Assembly: GCF_035989285.1 (NCBI RefSeq)
Contig: NZ_CP108513.1
Coordinates: 5,952,001-6,016,000, forward strand
DNA length: 64,000 nucleotides
Source of the DNA: Streptomyces sp. NBC_01235
Lineage (GTDB): Bacteria; Actinomycetota; Actinomycetes; Streptomycetales; Streptomycetaceae
Reading direction: 5' to 3'
Positions 54,795-63,824 of the stretch are shown one piece after another (the stretch's first letter is position 1; each line of letters begins with the position of its first letter). Under the pieces are notes generated by a model. It saw nothing but the letters and a program-made list of their open reading frames with translations. It ran no database searches and was not told the origin of the DNA. Both the position numbers and the translations under genes were made by a program.

Positions 54795-55165
54795 TGGAAT
54801 ACCTGAACGGCGTGACCACCGCCCGACTCCTGCCCTGGCCGACCCCCGAGGGCAGACCCTGTTACCTGGTGACCGACGACAACGGCAGCCGCCTCTCCCG
54901 TCTCGCCGACGACCTGGAGGCCGTCCAGCTCGCCACCGGCACCGACGTGCTCGGCCTCGCACGCCAGGTGCTGGACGACCCCGGGTCGCCGTACGCCGAG
55001 GTCCGCTGCGCAGGCATCCGGCTTGCCGAGTGCCTGACCGACGCCCTGCGCGTCGCCGAGTCCCGCGGCAGGCGCCTGCCCACATCGGACACTGCGGACG
55101 ACGAAGAGGACGAAGGCGGCCACAGGCAGCCCATGGCCGAGGGGCGGGGCGAGCCACGGCCGTAA
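54794..55165 (+). CDS. Small soluble protein paired with MHDLIRR ORF
   Basis: 123 aa, ATG 54794 overlaps the preceding TGA (TGATG). VTTARLLPWPTPEGRPCYLV, then SRLADDLEAVQLATGTDVLG, RQVLDDPGSPYAEVRCAGI; an acidic C-terminus. The pair is common beside GntR-type regulators in Streptomyces. Function unknown. Confidence 0.7.
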   Translation: MEYLNGVTTARLLPWPTPEGRPCYLVTDDNGSRLSRLADDLEAVQLATGTDVLGLARQVLDDPGSPYAEVRCAGIRLAECLTDALRVAESRGRRLPTSDTADDEEDEGGHRQPMAEGRGEPRP

Positions 55166-55891
55166 CCACCTCGCATCGCGGAAGCCCCTCGGCGACGACC
55201 TCGACCTGACGTCGAACAGGTGAACGGAAGCGCGTACGCGCTGGAGACCGCAGACCGTTCCGCCCGCCACGGACCTGAGTTCACGATGACGTGTATCTCA
55301 GTTCACGGCGGGAGGCTCCCGCGCGGCGTAGTGGGCGTGCAGCGCGGCTTCGCTGCCCGAGCCCATTGCGGTCGATCACGACGTGGCCGAGTGCCAGGCG
55401 ACGGCGCAGTAATTGCGGCGTACAGCCGAGAAGCGCATGAGCAGCGTCAGTGATCAAGGCCGGACGCGACTCAACTTGGACTTGCGTTCCGACGCCGACG
55501 TAAGCATTCCTGGGCAAGTCCTGGAGGAGATGAGTACGTCGCCAATGTATTGCTGCGCCTGACTCGGAACCTGGGCGAGAGACCTGGGCGGTGCGGTCTT
55601 CTGCCCGGTGCCTATCGGGCGGGGGTGTCCCGCGCCGGAGTGTGACACTTCGGCGCGGAGTGTCACACTCCCGCGCCGCATCTGCACGGGGACCCAGCGC
55701 GTCCGCGCACCGCTCAAACTCGAAGACCCGGTAACACGGGCCATTCCGCACGGGTCCGCGCTCGACAGCCTGGACGATGGGTTCGCCACACGCGTGATTC
55801 GCGGCTCGCGGACGCCCACCACCGAGTGGCATGAATCGATGCGCCTCGGCAAACAGGCTTCGTGAGGTGGTCTTTCTGTGACTTGGGGGTG
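55166..55891. other. Decayed stretch with an inverted repeat
   Basis: ~725 bases with no convincing gene; frames are open but lack starts, ribosome sites and recognisable content. At 55638-55670 there is an 11-bp inverted repeat (gagtgtgacac / gtgtcacactc) with a 9-base loop, a possible operator relic. Confidence 0.5.
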
Positions 55892-56350
55892 TCAGGCCAT
55901 GAGCTGATCGGCCTTGTGGCGCAGTTCCTCGGCTACGGCTGTGCCGTGGAATCGGTTCAGCCGCAGCCGCATGTCTTCGACGGCGCCGCGGACTTTCACG
56001 GAGCGGATGCCGTCAGCGCATTCGATGAACTCGTTCCACGCGGACAGGGTGCCATCCATGTCACGTTGCCGGAGGCGCACGCCGCCGAGGTCGGCGAGGA
56101 CGATGGCGCGAGTGCGTCGCCGGTCCAGCCCGTGGATGTCCAAGGCAAGGTGTAGATGGTCTTCAGCCGCGTCGAGGTCGCCGGGGCGGGAGAGGATCAT
56201 GCCGGATTCGTGGGCCCATCGGCCGGGCGAGTAGTGAGCGGCCCAGGATTCGCCGGATTCGGCGGGAGAGCGGCTGATGGCTGTCTCGGAGAACGCAAGA
56301 TGTCGGGTGGCGGTGCGTCGGTCGTCGTCCTGAGCTGCGGCGTTGGCGAG
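55892..56350 (-). pseudogene. 3' remnant of an XRE/TPR regulator
   Basis: The frame contains SWAAHYSPGRWAHESGMILS, LDAAEDHLHLALDIHGLDRR, RTRAIVLADLGGVRLRQRDM, the usual C-terminal TPR part of a common Streptomyces XRE regulator. No HTH is present upstream and the frame begins inside unrelated sequence. A fossil. Confidence 0.6.
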
Positions 56351-56750
56351 TGTGGCCGGCGAATCCCTGCCGCTGGCGTGGCGGCGCGGAAAGAGGCTGA
56401 TGCGTCTCCGCCTGGAACAGGCCGGGTACTCCCGCGAGGTCGTCCACCCGCCGCTGCGGGAGAACTTCGCAGCCACCTGTGAAGCGGCCATGCTTCAAGA
56501 CGGCCTGCCACTGCTGTCGCGATGGCTGCCCGGATCGATCCTCACCCTTCAGGGCCTGTTGGACCCCGCCGTGCTGAGCGCGGAATGCGCAACCGTAGCC
56601 ACCACTGGGCACGGGGCCGGCGAGCTGTACCGGCCCCTGGCTTTGGAGGCCGCCCTACAGCTCCCTGGCCACACCGACGTTGGCGCCGACATCGTGAAGC
56701 AGGTTCAGCCCGGCCGGCCTGACCGAGACCGCGTTCGACAGCTGCCCTGA
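56343..56750 (+). pseudogene. Possible C-terminal remnant of an asparagine-synthase-like protein
   Basis: The frame holds LEQAGYSREVVHPPLRENFA, LLSRWLPGSILTLQGLLDPA, GHGAGELYRPLALEAALQLP, which resembles the C-terminal end of the asparagine synthase-like (lasso-cyclase type) family. The ATP-pyrophosphatase core is missing. Low certainty; other helical proteins could look alike. Confidence 0.3.
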
Positions 56751-56937
56751 GCCCGTCCCTCTCCTCCCACAGGGGCCGCAGCTCGCTTCGGGCCAGTTCC
56801 AGGTCGGCGGTGTCACTCCCCGCTCGTCCGCGTCGGTCTGCTTTCGACCAGGAGGGCAGCCTGGCCGGTCCTGCGGGGCACGCACCCTGCCCCCTCGCTT
56901 CTGACCCCGCCCGCCGCCCTCCCCGTAACGTCGCCGC

Positions 56938-58353
56938 GTGAGCCTGTGGACTTCCCTCGAACCCTCCTCCGTCACCGTCGACCCCGGCAGCCGGGCGACC
57001 GTACGGCTGCGTGTGCGCAACACCGGTGACGTGGTGGACGAGTACCGCTTCGAGCCGGTGGGCGCGGTGGCGCCGTGGACGACGGTGGAGCCGCAGACGC
57101 TGCGTCTCTATCCGGGGACGACGGGCACGGTGGAGCTGACCTTTGCCCCGCCCCGTACCCCGGACGCGACGGCGGGGCCGAACCCGTACGCCGTGCGTAT
57201 CACGCCGACGGAGCATCCGGAGGCGGTGACCGTCCCGGAGGGGAATCTGACGGTCACGCCGTTCACGGAGGTGCGGGCGGAGCTGGTCCCGCCGACCGTG
57301 AAGGGACGCTTCCGGGGACGTCCGCGTCTCGCGATCGACAACATCGGCAACACCCGCGTCACCGCCTCGCTCAGCGGCAGCGACACCGGGGACCGGCTGT
57401 CCTACGACCTCCAGCCGGGCAACGTGCAGATCGAACCGGGGCGGGCCGTGTTCGTCGACGCGACGCTCCGCCCGCGCCAGATCATCTGGTTCGGGTCCAA
57501 GGAAGAACAGCCGTACGCGCTGAACGTGCAGCGGTCGGGCGCGGTGCCGTTGTCGGTGGACGGGACGTTCGTGCAGCGCGGGTTCCTGCCGCGCTGGCTG
57601 GCGACCGCGCTCAGTCTGAGCGTGGCCCTGGGGATCGCGTTCGTGATGATCTGGCTGGCGTACAAACCGCAGGTCAACACCAGCGCCAAGGAGAAGCTCG
57701 CGGCCGGCGTCAGCACCCTGGCGCCCAGCCCCTCGGCGACGCCCAGTGCCCCGGCCCTGGTACCCACCCCGACGGCGCCGGCCGTGGTCGAGGCGCCCGC
57801 CACCAGCCAGGCCCCGGCCGACGGCGGGGGCGGGGGCGGGGGCGGGGGCGGCGGGAGCGAGTCGAAGGCCCCCGCGAAGCCCAAGCAGGAGACGGCGGCC
57901 GACGCCGTGAACAAGCTCGCGGCGCGCAGCGACGGGCGCCACATCTGCTACCGCGCCTATGTGGCGGACCGGGGCTGGCAGGACCCGGTCTGCGACGGCG
58001 CGATCGCCGGTACGACCGGCAAGAACCTGCCCATCAAGGCCCTCAACATCGCCACGGCGAGGACCGGCGGTGTCACGGGCAACGCCGCCCATGTGGTCGG
58101 GGGCTGGCTGACCGGCGACAAGTGGTCGAAGGCCGGCGACGGCGTCAACATGTACATGGGCTCCAGCAAGCCGGCAGTCGCGGCGATGGAGGGCTACACG
58201 ATCAAGACGATCGAGGGCTCCGTCTGCCAGAACCCGCACATCAAGGACCGGGGCTGGCTGGGGAACGGCTGCACGAAGCCGGGCGACTGGATCTACGGCG
58301 GCAGCCCCATGGAGCAGAAGCTCCAACTGGAGGCGGTCCGCTTCACGGTCTGA
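56938..58353 (+). CDS. CIS-linked membrane protein with ChW-like repeats
   Basis: 471 aa. No signal peptide. Residues ~1-215 are two beta-sandwich domains (LWTSLEPSSVTVDPGSRATV; NPYAVRITPTEHPEAV; IDNIGNTRVTASL). A single TM helix spans ~220-243 (WLATALSLSVALGIAFVMIW), preceded by RGFLPR, so the N-terminal part is cytosolic and the rest is outside. A Pro/Ala/Gly linker leads to a ~135-aa C-terminal domain with ChW-type repeats (CYRAYVADRGWQDPVCDGAI; HIKDRGWLGNGCTKPGDWIY). GTG start. Paralogue of the next gene. A possible envelope docking protein for the CIS. Confidence 0.8.
   Translation: MSLWTSLEPSSVTVDPGSRATVRLRVRNTGDVVDEYRFEPVGAVAPWTTVEPQTLRLYPGTTGTVELTFAPPRTPDATAGPNPYAVRITPTEHPEAVTVPEGNLTVTPFTEVRAELVPPTVKGRFRGRPRLAIDNIGNTRVTASLSGSDTGDRLSYDLQPGNVQIEPGRAVFVDATLRPRQIIWFGSKEEQPYALNVQRSGAVPLSVDGTFVQRGFLPRWLATALSLSVALGIAFVMIWLAYKPQVNTSAKEKLAAGVSTLAPSPSATPSAPALVPTPTAPAVVEAPATSQAPADGGGGGGGGGGGSESKAPAKPKQETAADAVNKLAARSDGRHICYRAYVADRGWQDPVCDGAIAGTTGKNLPIKALNIATARTGGVTGNAAHVVGGWLTGDKWSKAGDGVNMYMGSSKPAVAAMEGYTIKTIEGSVCQNPHIKDRGWLGNGCTKPGDWIYGGSPMEQKLQLEAVRFTV
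57075..57360 (+). repeat. Near-identical segment shared with the next paralogue, copy 1
   Basis: Almost base-for-base the same as 58620-58906 (only a few changes, e.g. gacgcgacg vs gatgcggcg), although the genes differ more on both sides. Suggests recent gene conversion between the two paralogues. Confidence 0.85.
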
Positions 58354-58482
58354 AACGCTCAGAAGCGGGCCTGGAAACGCTCTGAAACCGTGTGCGTGGG
58401 CACGAGCGGCCGTCCCTTTCGGGCAGCGGTCGTGCCCCATGGCTTCCTGACGGGCCGGTACGACGCGGCATAGCGTCGACAG

Positions 58483-59868
58483 GTGACCCTGTGGACCTCT
58501 CTGGAACCGGCCGCGGCGACCGCGGACCCCGGCGGCACCACGACCGTACGGCTGCGTGTGCGCAACACCGGCGACATCGTCGACGAGTACCGCTTCGAAC
58601 CGGTGGGGAACGTGGCCCCCTGGACGACGGTGGAGCCGCAGACGCTGCGTCTCTATCCGGGGACGACGGGCACGGTGGAGCTGACCTTTGCCCCGCCCCG
58701 TACCCCGGATGCGGCGGCGGGGCCGAACCCGTACGCCGTGCGTATCACGCCGACGGAGCATCCGGAGGCGGTGACCGTCCCGGAGGGGAATCTGACGGTC
58801 ACGCCGTTCACGGAGGTGCGGGCGGAGCTGGTCCCGCCGACCGTGAAGGGACGCTTCCGGGGACGTCCGCGTCTCGCGATCGACAACATCGGCAACACCC
58901 GCGTGACGGCGTCCGTCGCGGGCACCGACATGGGCGACCACCTCGGGTACGAGTTCCGCCCGGGCAGCGTGCAGATCGAACCGGGACGCGCGGCGTTCGT
59001 CGACGCGACGCTGCGTCCACGCCAGATCATCTGGTTCGGGTCGAAGGAGCAGCGGCCGTACGCGCTGAGCGTGCAGCGGTCGGGTGCGGTGCCGTTGTCG
59101 GTGGACGGGACGTTCGTGCAGCGCGGGTTCCTGCCGCGCTGGCTGGCGACGGCCCTCAGCCTCACGGTGGCCCTGGGAATCGCGTTCGTGATGATCTGGC
59201 TGGCGTACAAACCGCAGGTCAACACCAGCGCCAAGGAGAAGCTCGCGGAGGCCGGCGCCACCGCGCTGCCCAGCCCGGCCGTCTCCGCGCCGTCCGCGCC
59301 GAAGGTGGACGCCTCCGCCGATCCGCTGCCCGAACAACAGACGCCGTCCGCCCCGGCGAAGGCGGACGCCGGCGGTGGCTCCGGGTCCGGCGGTTCCGGC
59401 AGCTCCTCGGGGTCGGGCAGCGGCAGCCAGAAGGACACCGGCAGTTCGGGCGGCTCCAAGACGACGGCCCCGGTGCCCGGCGCCATCATCATCGGCCAGG
59501 CCTCGAACCGGTGCATCGACGTCACCGACGCGCAGAACGGCAAGGGCAAGGACGGCACCCCGCTCCAGCTGTGGGACTGCGCCGGGTCGGCGAACCAGAA
59601 GTGGATCTTCGGCAAGGACGGCACCGTGCGCTCGCTCGGCCTGTGCATGGACGTCGCCTGGGGCTCGCGGGACGACGGCGCGGTCATCCAGCTGGCCAAC
59701 TGCAGCGGCAACCCCGCCCAGCAGTTCGTGCTGAGCAAGGACCTCGATCTGGTCAACCCGCAGGCGAACAAGTGCGTGGACGCCAAGGACAACGGCACCG
59801 GCAACGGCACGAAGCTCCAGCTGTGGACGTGCTCGGGGACGCCGAACCAGAAGTGGCGCGCTCAGTGA
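58483..59868 (+). CDS. CIS-linked membrane protein with ricin-type beta-trefoil
   Basis: 461 aa. Same cytosolic beta domains as its upstream paralogue, same single TM (WLATALSLTVALGIAFVMIW), a Gly/Ser-rich linker (~270-330), but the outer domain is a ricin B-type lectin: CIDVTDAQNGKGKDGTPLQL, then three QxW motifs (NQKWIF, AQQFVL, NQKWRAQ) and CMDVAWGSRDDGAVIQL. It should bind sugars at the cell surface. GTG 58483. Head-to-tail with the first paralogue and convergent with the AAA+ gene. Confidence 0.83.
   Translation: MTLWTSLEPAAATADPGGTTTVRLRVRNTGDIVDEYRFEPVGNVAPWTTVEPQTLRLYPGTTGTVELTFAPPRTPDAAAGPNPYAVRITPTEHPEAVTVPEGNLTVTPFTEVRAELVPPTVKGRFRGRPRLAIDNIGNTRVTASVAGTDMGDHLGYEFRPGSVQIEPGRAAFVDATLRPRQIIWFGSKEQRPYALSVQRSGAVPLSVDGTFVQRGFLPRWLATALSLTVALGIAFVMIWLAYKPQVNTSAKEKLAEAGATALPSPAVSAPSAPKVDASADPLPEQQTPSAPAKADAGGGSGSGGSGSSSGSGSGSQKDTGSSGGSKTTAPVPGAIIIGQASNRCIDVTDAQNGKGKDGTPLQLWDCAGSANQKWIFGKDGTVRSLGLCMDVAWGSRDDGAVIQLANCSGNPAQQFVLSKDLDLVNPQANKCVDAKDNGTGNGTKLQLWTCSGTPNQKWRAQ
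58620..58906 (+). repeat. Near-identical segment shared with the upstream paralogue, copy 2
   Basis: Partner of 57075-57360. Confidence 0.85.
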
Positions 59869-59893
59869 GAACGGGATGACCACGCGGCGGTAG

Positions 59894-62332
59894 TCACCAG
59901 TTGGCTTCGCCGGGCACCAGGCGGCCCGCCTTCCGGTACTCGCGGCGGGCGCCTTCCAGCAGATCGCCGTCGCCGACCGGCTCGTCCCGGCCGGCGGCGA
60001 GGTAGGCGGCGGTGACGACCGCGCTGCGGATGGACCCGCCGGCCAGCTCGAAGTCCCGGGCCAGGGGCGCCGGATCGATGCCCTCGGCGCAGGGCACATG
60101 GACCAGCCCGTGCCGCCACAGCGCGAGGCGCTGTCCGGCGTCGGGGAACGGGAAGTCGACCACCAGGTCGAGCCGCCGGGTGAACGCCTCGTCGATGTTG
60201 GCGCGCAGGTTGGTGGTGAGCAGCGCGATGCCGTCGAAGGACTCCAGCCGCTGGAGCAGGTAGGCGCTCTCCATGTTGGCGTACTTGTCGTGCGCGTCCT
60301 TCACCTCCGACCGCTTCCCGAAGACGGCGTCGGCCTCGTCGAAGAGCAGCACGGCGTCGGTGCGGTCCGCCTCGGAGAAGATGCGCTCCAGGTTCTTCTC
60401 GGTCTCGCCGACGTACTTGTCGACGACGGAGGAGAGCTGGACGACGTAGAGGTCGAGCCCGAGTTCGGCGGCGACGACCTCGGCGGAGAGCGTCTTGCCG
60501 GTACCGGACTCACCCGCGAACAGCCCGAGCACCCCTCGGCCGCGCCCGCCGCCGGCACTGAGCCGCCAGTCGCCGAGGACACGGTCGCGGTGCCGGGCGC
60601 GCAGGGCGAGTTCCCGCAGCTGCGTCAACGGCCGCTCGGGCAGCACCAGATCCTCCCAGCCGACGTCGGGCCGGATCCGGCGCGCATGCCGCTCGAGCCC
60701 GGACGCCGACTGCTGCCGCGCGGCCAGTCGCACATGCTCGGCGGTGACCGGGCCCCCCTCGAAGGCGGCCAGCGCGCAAGCTGCCCGCGCGGCCCGCGCC
60801 ACCCGCTCACCACCGAGCCGGTAGGGGGCGACGGTGGCGGCCAGGTCGAAGCCGGGGGCAGCGTCGGATGTACCGGCGGCGGTCGGGGCCAGGGCTGTTG
60901 CCCAGGTGGCCGTTCCGCCCGCCCGGCGGCGCGGTGCCTCCAGCACGAGGGGGTCGCGGGTGGACCAGTGCGGGTCGTAGGGGCGGGGGTCGGTGAGGAG
61001 GACGGTGACGTCCGAGGCGTCGGCCAACGCGCCGATCAGCGCGGCCGGTTGATCCGGCAGTCCGGACAGGACGACCGCCCGGCCACCGAGGCGCGCCTCG
61101 CGCAGGAGGCAGGGGAGGAGTTCGTCGGGCCCGGTGAAGCGGAGGGCGTCGACGCCTGCCGCGTGCAGGGCCGAGGTGATCGCGGCGAGGCCGTCGCCCT
61201 CGCGGTGTTCGCGCAGGTAGGCGGTGAGCGGGCCGCCCTCCCGCAGCCGATGCGCCAGCAGGTCGACGAAGCCCTCGTCGCCGGCGGGCAGCGGCGGGGG
61301 GAGCGGATGCAGGTGCCCGTGCAGGGCGGCGTCCGGGGTGTCGTCGCCGAGGAGGTGGGCGAGCAGCCGGTCCGGGACGCGCAACGAGCGGGACAGAAAA
61401 GGCCGTTCGGGTTCCTCGACGTCCAGCAGGCCGTACGCCCGCAGGGGCGCCGAGGAGTGGAAACGGGCCCGGGCCGCGGCCCGGTACGCGGGCGCCCCGC
61501 ACAGTTCGAGGGCGAGCCCGACCGTGGCCCGCCGTCTGCTCACGTCGTCGTTGAGGTAGCCGTAGAGCGGCTCGAAGGCACGGTCGAGATCGGGCGCGAG
61601 CGCGATGAGGAGGATCGCGGCGTCGAGCTCGGTGAGCCGGAGACGGGCGGCGAGGGCGGTCAGGGGGTCGGCGGGGGTGGGCGTCGCGGTGGCGGTGAGG
61701 TCCTCGCCGGGGCCGGCCGCCCCGCCGGCGAGCAGCTGACGGACCGCCTCCTCGGAGAGGTACAGCCCGCGGAGCGGATCGGTGGCGGTGGGATCGTCGC
61801 CGGTCCGCCGATCGACCAGCCCGGCGACCCGCTCACGCAGCTCGCCGAGGCGCGTGAGCAGCACGGCAGCCTCACCCTCCGGGACGCCGACCCCGTGCGC
61901 CCGCCCGCCCGCCGCGGTCGCTCCGGCGCCGACGGCAGGTTCATGGTTGTCGGCGAGGGACGTCTCGGCGCCGGCGGCGGGCTCCCCGGCGTCCGGCAGG
62001 GTTGCCCTCGTACCGACTGCGGGTGCCCCGATGTCCGGCAGGGGCGTCTCGGTGCCGGCGGCGGGCTCCCCGGCGTCCGGCAGGGTTGCCCTCGTACCGA
62101 CTGCGGGTGCCCCGATGTCCGGCAGCGGCGTCTCGGCGACGGCGGCGGGCTTCCCGTCGTCCGGCAGGGTTGCTCCGGTGCCGATCGCGGGTGCCCCGAT
62201 GCCCGCCAAGGACGTCCCGGTATCGGCCGCGGGCTTCCCGGCGCCGGCGGAGGCGATGTCCTCCCCGGTGGCGACGGCCGAGTCCGGTCTCCCGGCGGCC
62301 ACGTCCTGTCCCCCGGCGTACGTCCCGTTCAT
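59894..62332 (-). CDS. CIS AAA+ ATPase (Cis15/Afp15-like)
   Basis: 812 aa. N-terminal ~120 residues are low-complexity tandem repeats (GAPAVGTRATLPDAGEPAAG). A ~400-aa variable helical region follows, with an inactive first AAA-like part (LGLDLAAT absent; DPRPYDPHWSTRDP). The C-terminal active AAA+ domain has Walker A GESGTGKT, Walker B VLLFDEADAVFGKR, sensor LLTTNLRANID, Arg finger RRLD. It assists sheath/tube assembly or termination of CIS particles. ATG 62332 overlaps the DUF4255 gene's stop. Confidence 0.9.
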   Translation of the reverse strand: MNGTYAGGQDVAAGRPDSAVATGEDIASAGAGKPAADTGTSLAGIGAPAIGTGATLPDDGKPAAVAETPLPDIGAPAVGTRATLPDAGEPAAGTETPLPDIGAPAVGTRATLPDAGEPAAGAETSLADNHEPAVGAGATAAGGRAHGVGVPEGEAAVLLTRLGELRERVAGLVDRRTGDDPTATDPLRGLYLSEEAVRQLLAGGAAGPGEDLTATATPTPADPLTALAARLRLTELDAAILLIALAPDLDRAFEPLYGYLNDDVSRRRATVGLALELCGAPAYRAAARARFHSSAPLRAYGLLDVEEPERPFLSRSLRVPDRLLAHLLGDDTPDAALHGHLHPLPPPLPAGDEGFVDLLAHRLREGGPLTAYLREHREGDGLAAITSALHAAGVDALRFTGPDELLPCLLREARLGGRAVVLSGLPDQPAALIGALADASDVTVLLTDPRPYDPHWSTRDPLVLEAPRRRAGGTATWATALAPTAAGTSDAAPGFDLAATVAPYRLGGERVARAARAACALAAFEGGPVTAEHVRLAARQQSASGLERHARRIRPDVGWEDLVLPERPLTQLRELALRARHRDRVLGDWRLSAGGGRGRGVLGLFAGESGTGKTLSAEVVAAELGLDLYVVQLSSVVDKYVGETEKNLERIFSEADRTDAVLLFDEADAVFGKRSEVKDAHDKYANMESAYLLQRLESFDGIALLTTNLRANIDEAFTRRLDLVVDFPFPDAGQRLALWRHGLVHVPCAEGIDPAPLARDFELAGGSIRSAVVTAAYLAAGRDEPVGDGDLLEGARREYRKAGRLVPGEANW
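61984..62235 (-). repeat. 84-bp in-frame tandem repeats in AAA+ N-terminus
   Basis: Three to four copies of an 84-base (28-residue) unit; the first two are nearly identical at the DNA level, the third is degenerate. Indicates recent expansion of a disordered N-terminal tail. Confidence 0.85.
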
Positions 62333-63003
62333 CGTTTCTCCGGACGTCGGGTCGCGGCCTCGCGGGCGGCGCGGGCAGCGGCCACCTGGTGGGGGCGGTG
62401 GGCCCGTTCGCCGGACTCCGGGGGGTCGCCGTCCATGCCGCGCAGGCGGACCGCCGCGCCCTCCGTGACCGGCGGCCCGGCGTCGTACTCGGGGTACGCC
62501 GGGAAGGGCGCCGTCACCACCAGGTCCAGGGACGGCTTGAGCTCACCGCCCAGGGCGGACCAGATCTCGGCGAGGGAACGGGACTCGCTCTGGACACCGG
62601 CCACCGTCAGCGGCACCGCCAGCCCCAACGCACCCAGGGAGCCCGGGAGTTCGTCGGCGGTGAGCAGCTCGCGCGGGAGAAGGGTCGCCAACACCGCCGA
62701 CAGCAGCCGGTGTTCGTCCTGCGGTGTCCGGGTCCAGGCGGTGATGAGGTACGACAGCCTGAACCAGCGCGGGGGTTGGCGGCGTTTCACGACGATGTCC
62801 CGTTCGTCCCGCACCGCCATCTGGCCGCGCTGCCGACGGGTCACGTCCTCGCGGATGTCGTACAAGTAGCTGTTGATCACAGGGGCGTTGCGCCGGGCGG
62901 CCCAGTCGCGGGTCGGTGCCTCGAAGGACACCTCGATGCCGGAGCCGGCGAGCGCGCCGCCTCCGAGCAGGCCTTTGAGGACTTCGTCCACCTCGTGGAT
63001 CAC
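62329..63003 (-). CDS. CIS cap protein, DUF4255 (Cis16/Afp16-like)
   Basis: 224 aa from GTG 63003 (gaggag seven bases ahead). DUF4255/Pvc16_N: IHEVDEVLKGLLGGGALAGS, IEVSFEAPTRDWAARRNAPV, NSYLYDIREDVTRRQRGQM, WFRLSYLITAWTRTPQDEHR. Caps the tube/sheath at the end distal to the baseplate. Overlaps the ATPase start by four bases, so the two are coupled. Confidence 0.9.
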   Translation of the reverse strand: MIHEVDEVLKGLLGGGALAGSGIEVSFEAPTRDWAARRNAPVINSYLYDIREDVTRRQRGQMAVRDERDIVVKRRQPPRWFRLSYLITAWTRTPQDEHRLLSAVLATLLPRELLTADELPGSLGALGLAVPLTVAGVQSESRSLAEIWSALGGELKPSLDLVVTAPFPAYPEYDAGPPVTEGAAVRLRGMDGDPPESGERAHRPHQVAAARAAREAATRRPEKR

Positions 63004-63152
63004 CGTCGTGCTCCTCAATCGCCGTACAGCAGCGGCCCCTGGGGCCTGTCCGGCCGATCGTGCCCTTGCCGGGTCGGTTTCCGCAGGCGCGCCGGGGTCG
63101 GCGACCGGGCACGACGCGCTGCCCGGGTGTCCGCCTTCGATTGCCCGTTCGG

Positions 63153-63824
63153 TCAGATGTAGCCTTCCCGCAGGGCATATGCCACTGCGTGCGCCCGGTT
63201 GCGCAGATGCAGCCGCGTCGTGAGTCCGTGCATGACGTTCTTGACGGTTCGTTCGGAGTAGGACAGCTTGCTGGCGATCTCTCCGGTGTCCAGGCCCTCG
63301 GCGACCAGCCGCAGGACGTCCACCTCCCGTGGCGCGAGCCCCAGGGAGGGGGCGCCGGGTCGGCCCGCCGCACCGCGGTGCATGGTGCCCACCTGGCTGA
63401 TCAGCCTGCCGAGCAGGTCGGCGGGCAGGTCGCCGTCGCCCCGGTGGGCGGCCAGCACCGCCTGCACCAGCCGGTGCGCGGTGGCCTCGCGACGCCAGAC
63501 GATGGCCCCGACCCCGCACTCGATGACGTCCAGCAGCTCGGTCTCGCGGATCGTGCCCACGACGAGCACCGCCCGCGCCCCCTCGCTGCGCACGATCCGC
63601 CGGAGCCGGGCAAGCGCCGCCTCGTCGAGGGTGTCCTCGATCAGCAGCGCCACCGTGCCGACGGCGGCCGAGAGCTCCTCGCGGACCTCGACCTCCGGGC
63701 GGGCGCGCAGCTGGCTGACGGCGCCCTCGCGCGAGATCGGGTCCGGTGCCTGGACGGCCACGGGAATCCGCCGCCGGGCACCGACGGCGGCACCGGTCTC
63801 TGGTGTCCGGGGTGAGCTGAGCAA
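63153..63824 (-). CDS. LuxR-type regulator of the CIS locus
   Basis: 223 aa; TTG start at 63824 with a ggggga site ahead. N-terminal receiver-like domain without the normal acidic pocket or a clear phospho-acceptor Asp (PVAVQAPDPISREGAVSQLR; VALLIEDTLDEAALARL), and a C-terminal LuxR HTH (LAPREVDVLRLVAEGLDTGE, then IASKLSYSERTVKNVMHGLT). Divergent from the window edge and upstream of the DUF4255 gene in the same orientation. Likely a phosphorylation-independent activator of CIS expression. Confidence 0.85.
   Translation of the reverse strand: MLSSPRTPETGAAVGARRRIPVAVQAPDPISREGAVSQLRARPEVEVREELSAAVGTVALLIEDTLDEAALARLRRIVRSEGARAVLVVGTIRETELLDVIECGVGAIVWRREATAHRLVQAVLAAHRGDGDLPADLLGRLISQVGTMHRGAAGRPGAPSLGLAPREVDVLRLVAEGLDTGEIASKLSYSERTVKNVMHGLTTRLHLRNRAHAVAYALREGYI

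Noticed and set aside
56542..60099. 1185-codon minus-strand open frame across the two lectin-like membrane genes
   Set aside because: Antisense shadow: it repeats itself only because the sense paralogues do, and it has no start context.
60098..62869. 923-codon plus-strand open frame opposite the AAA+ gene
   Set aside because: The minus strand shows Walker A/B and arginine-finger motifs; the plus frame has only low-complexity Gly/Arg/Gln composition.
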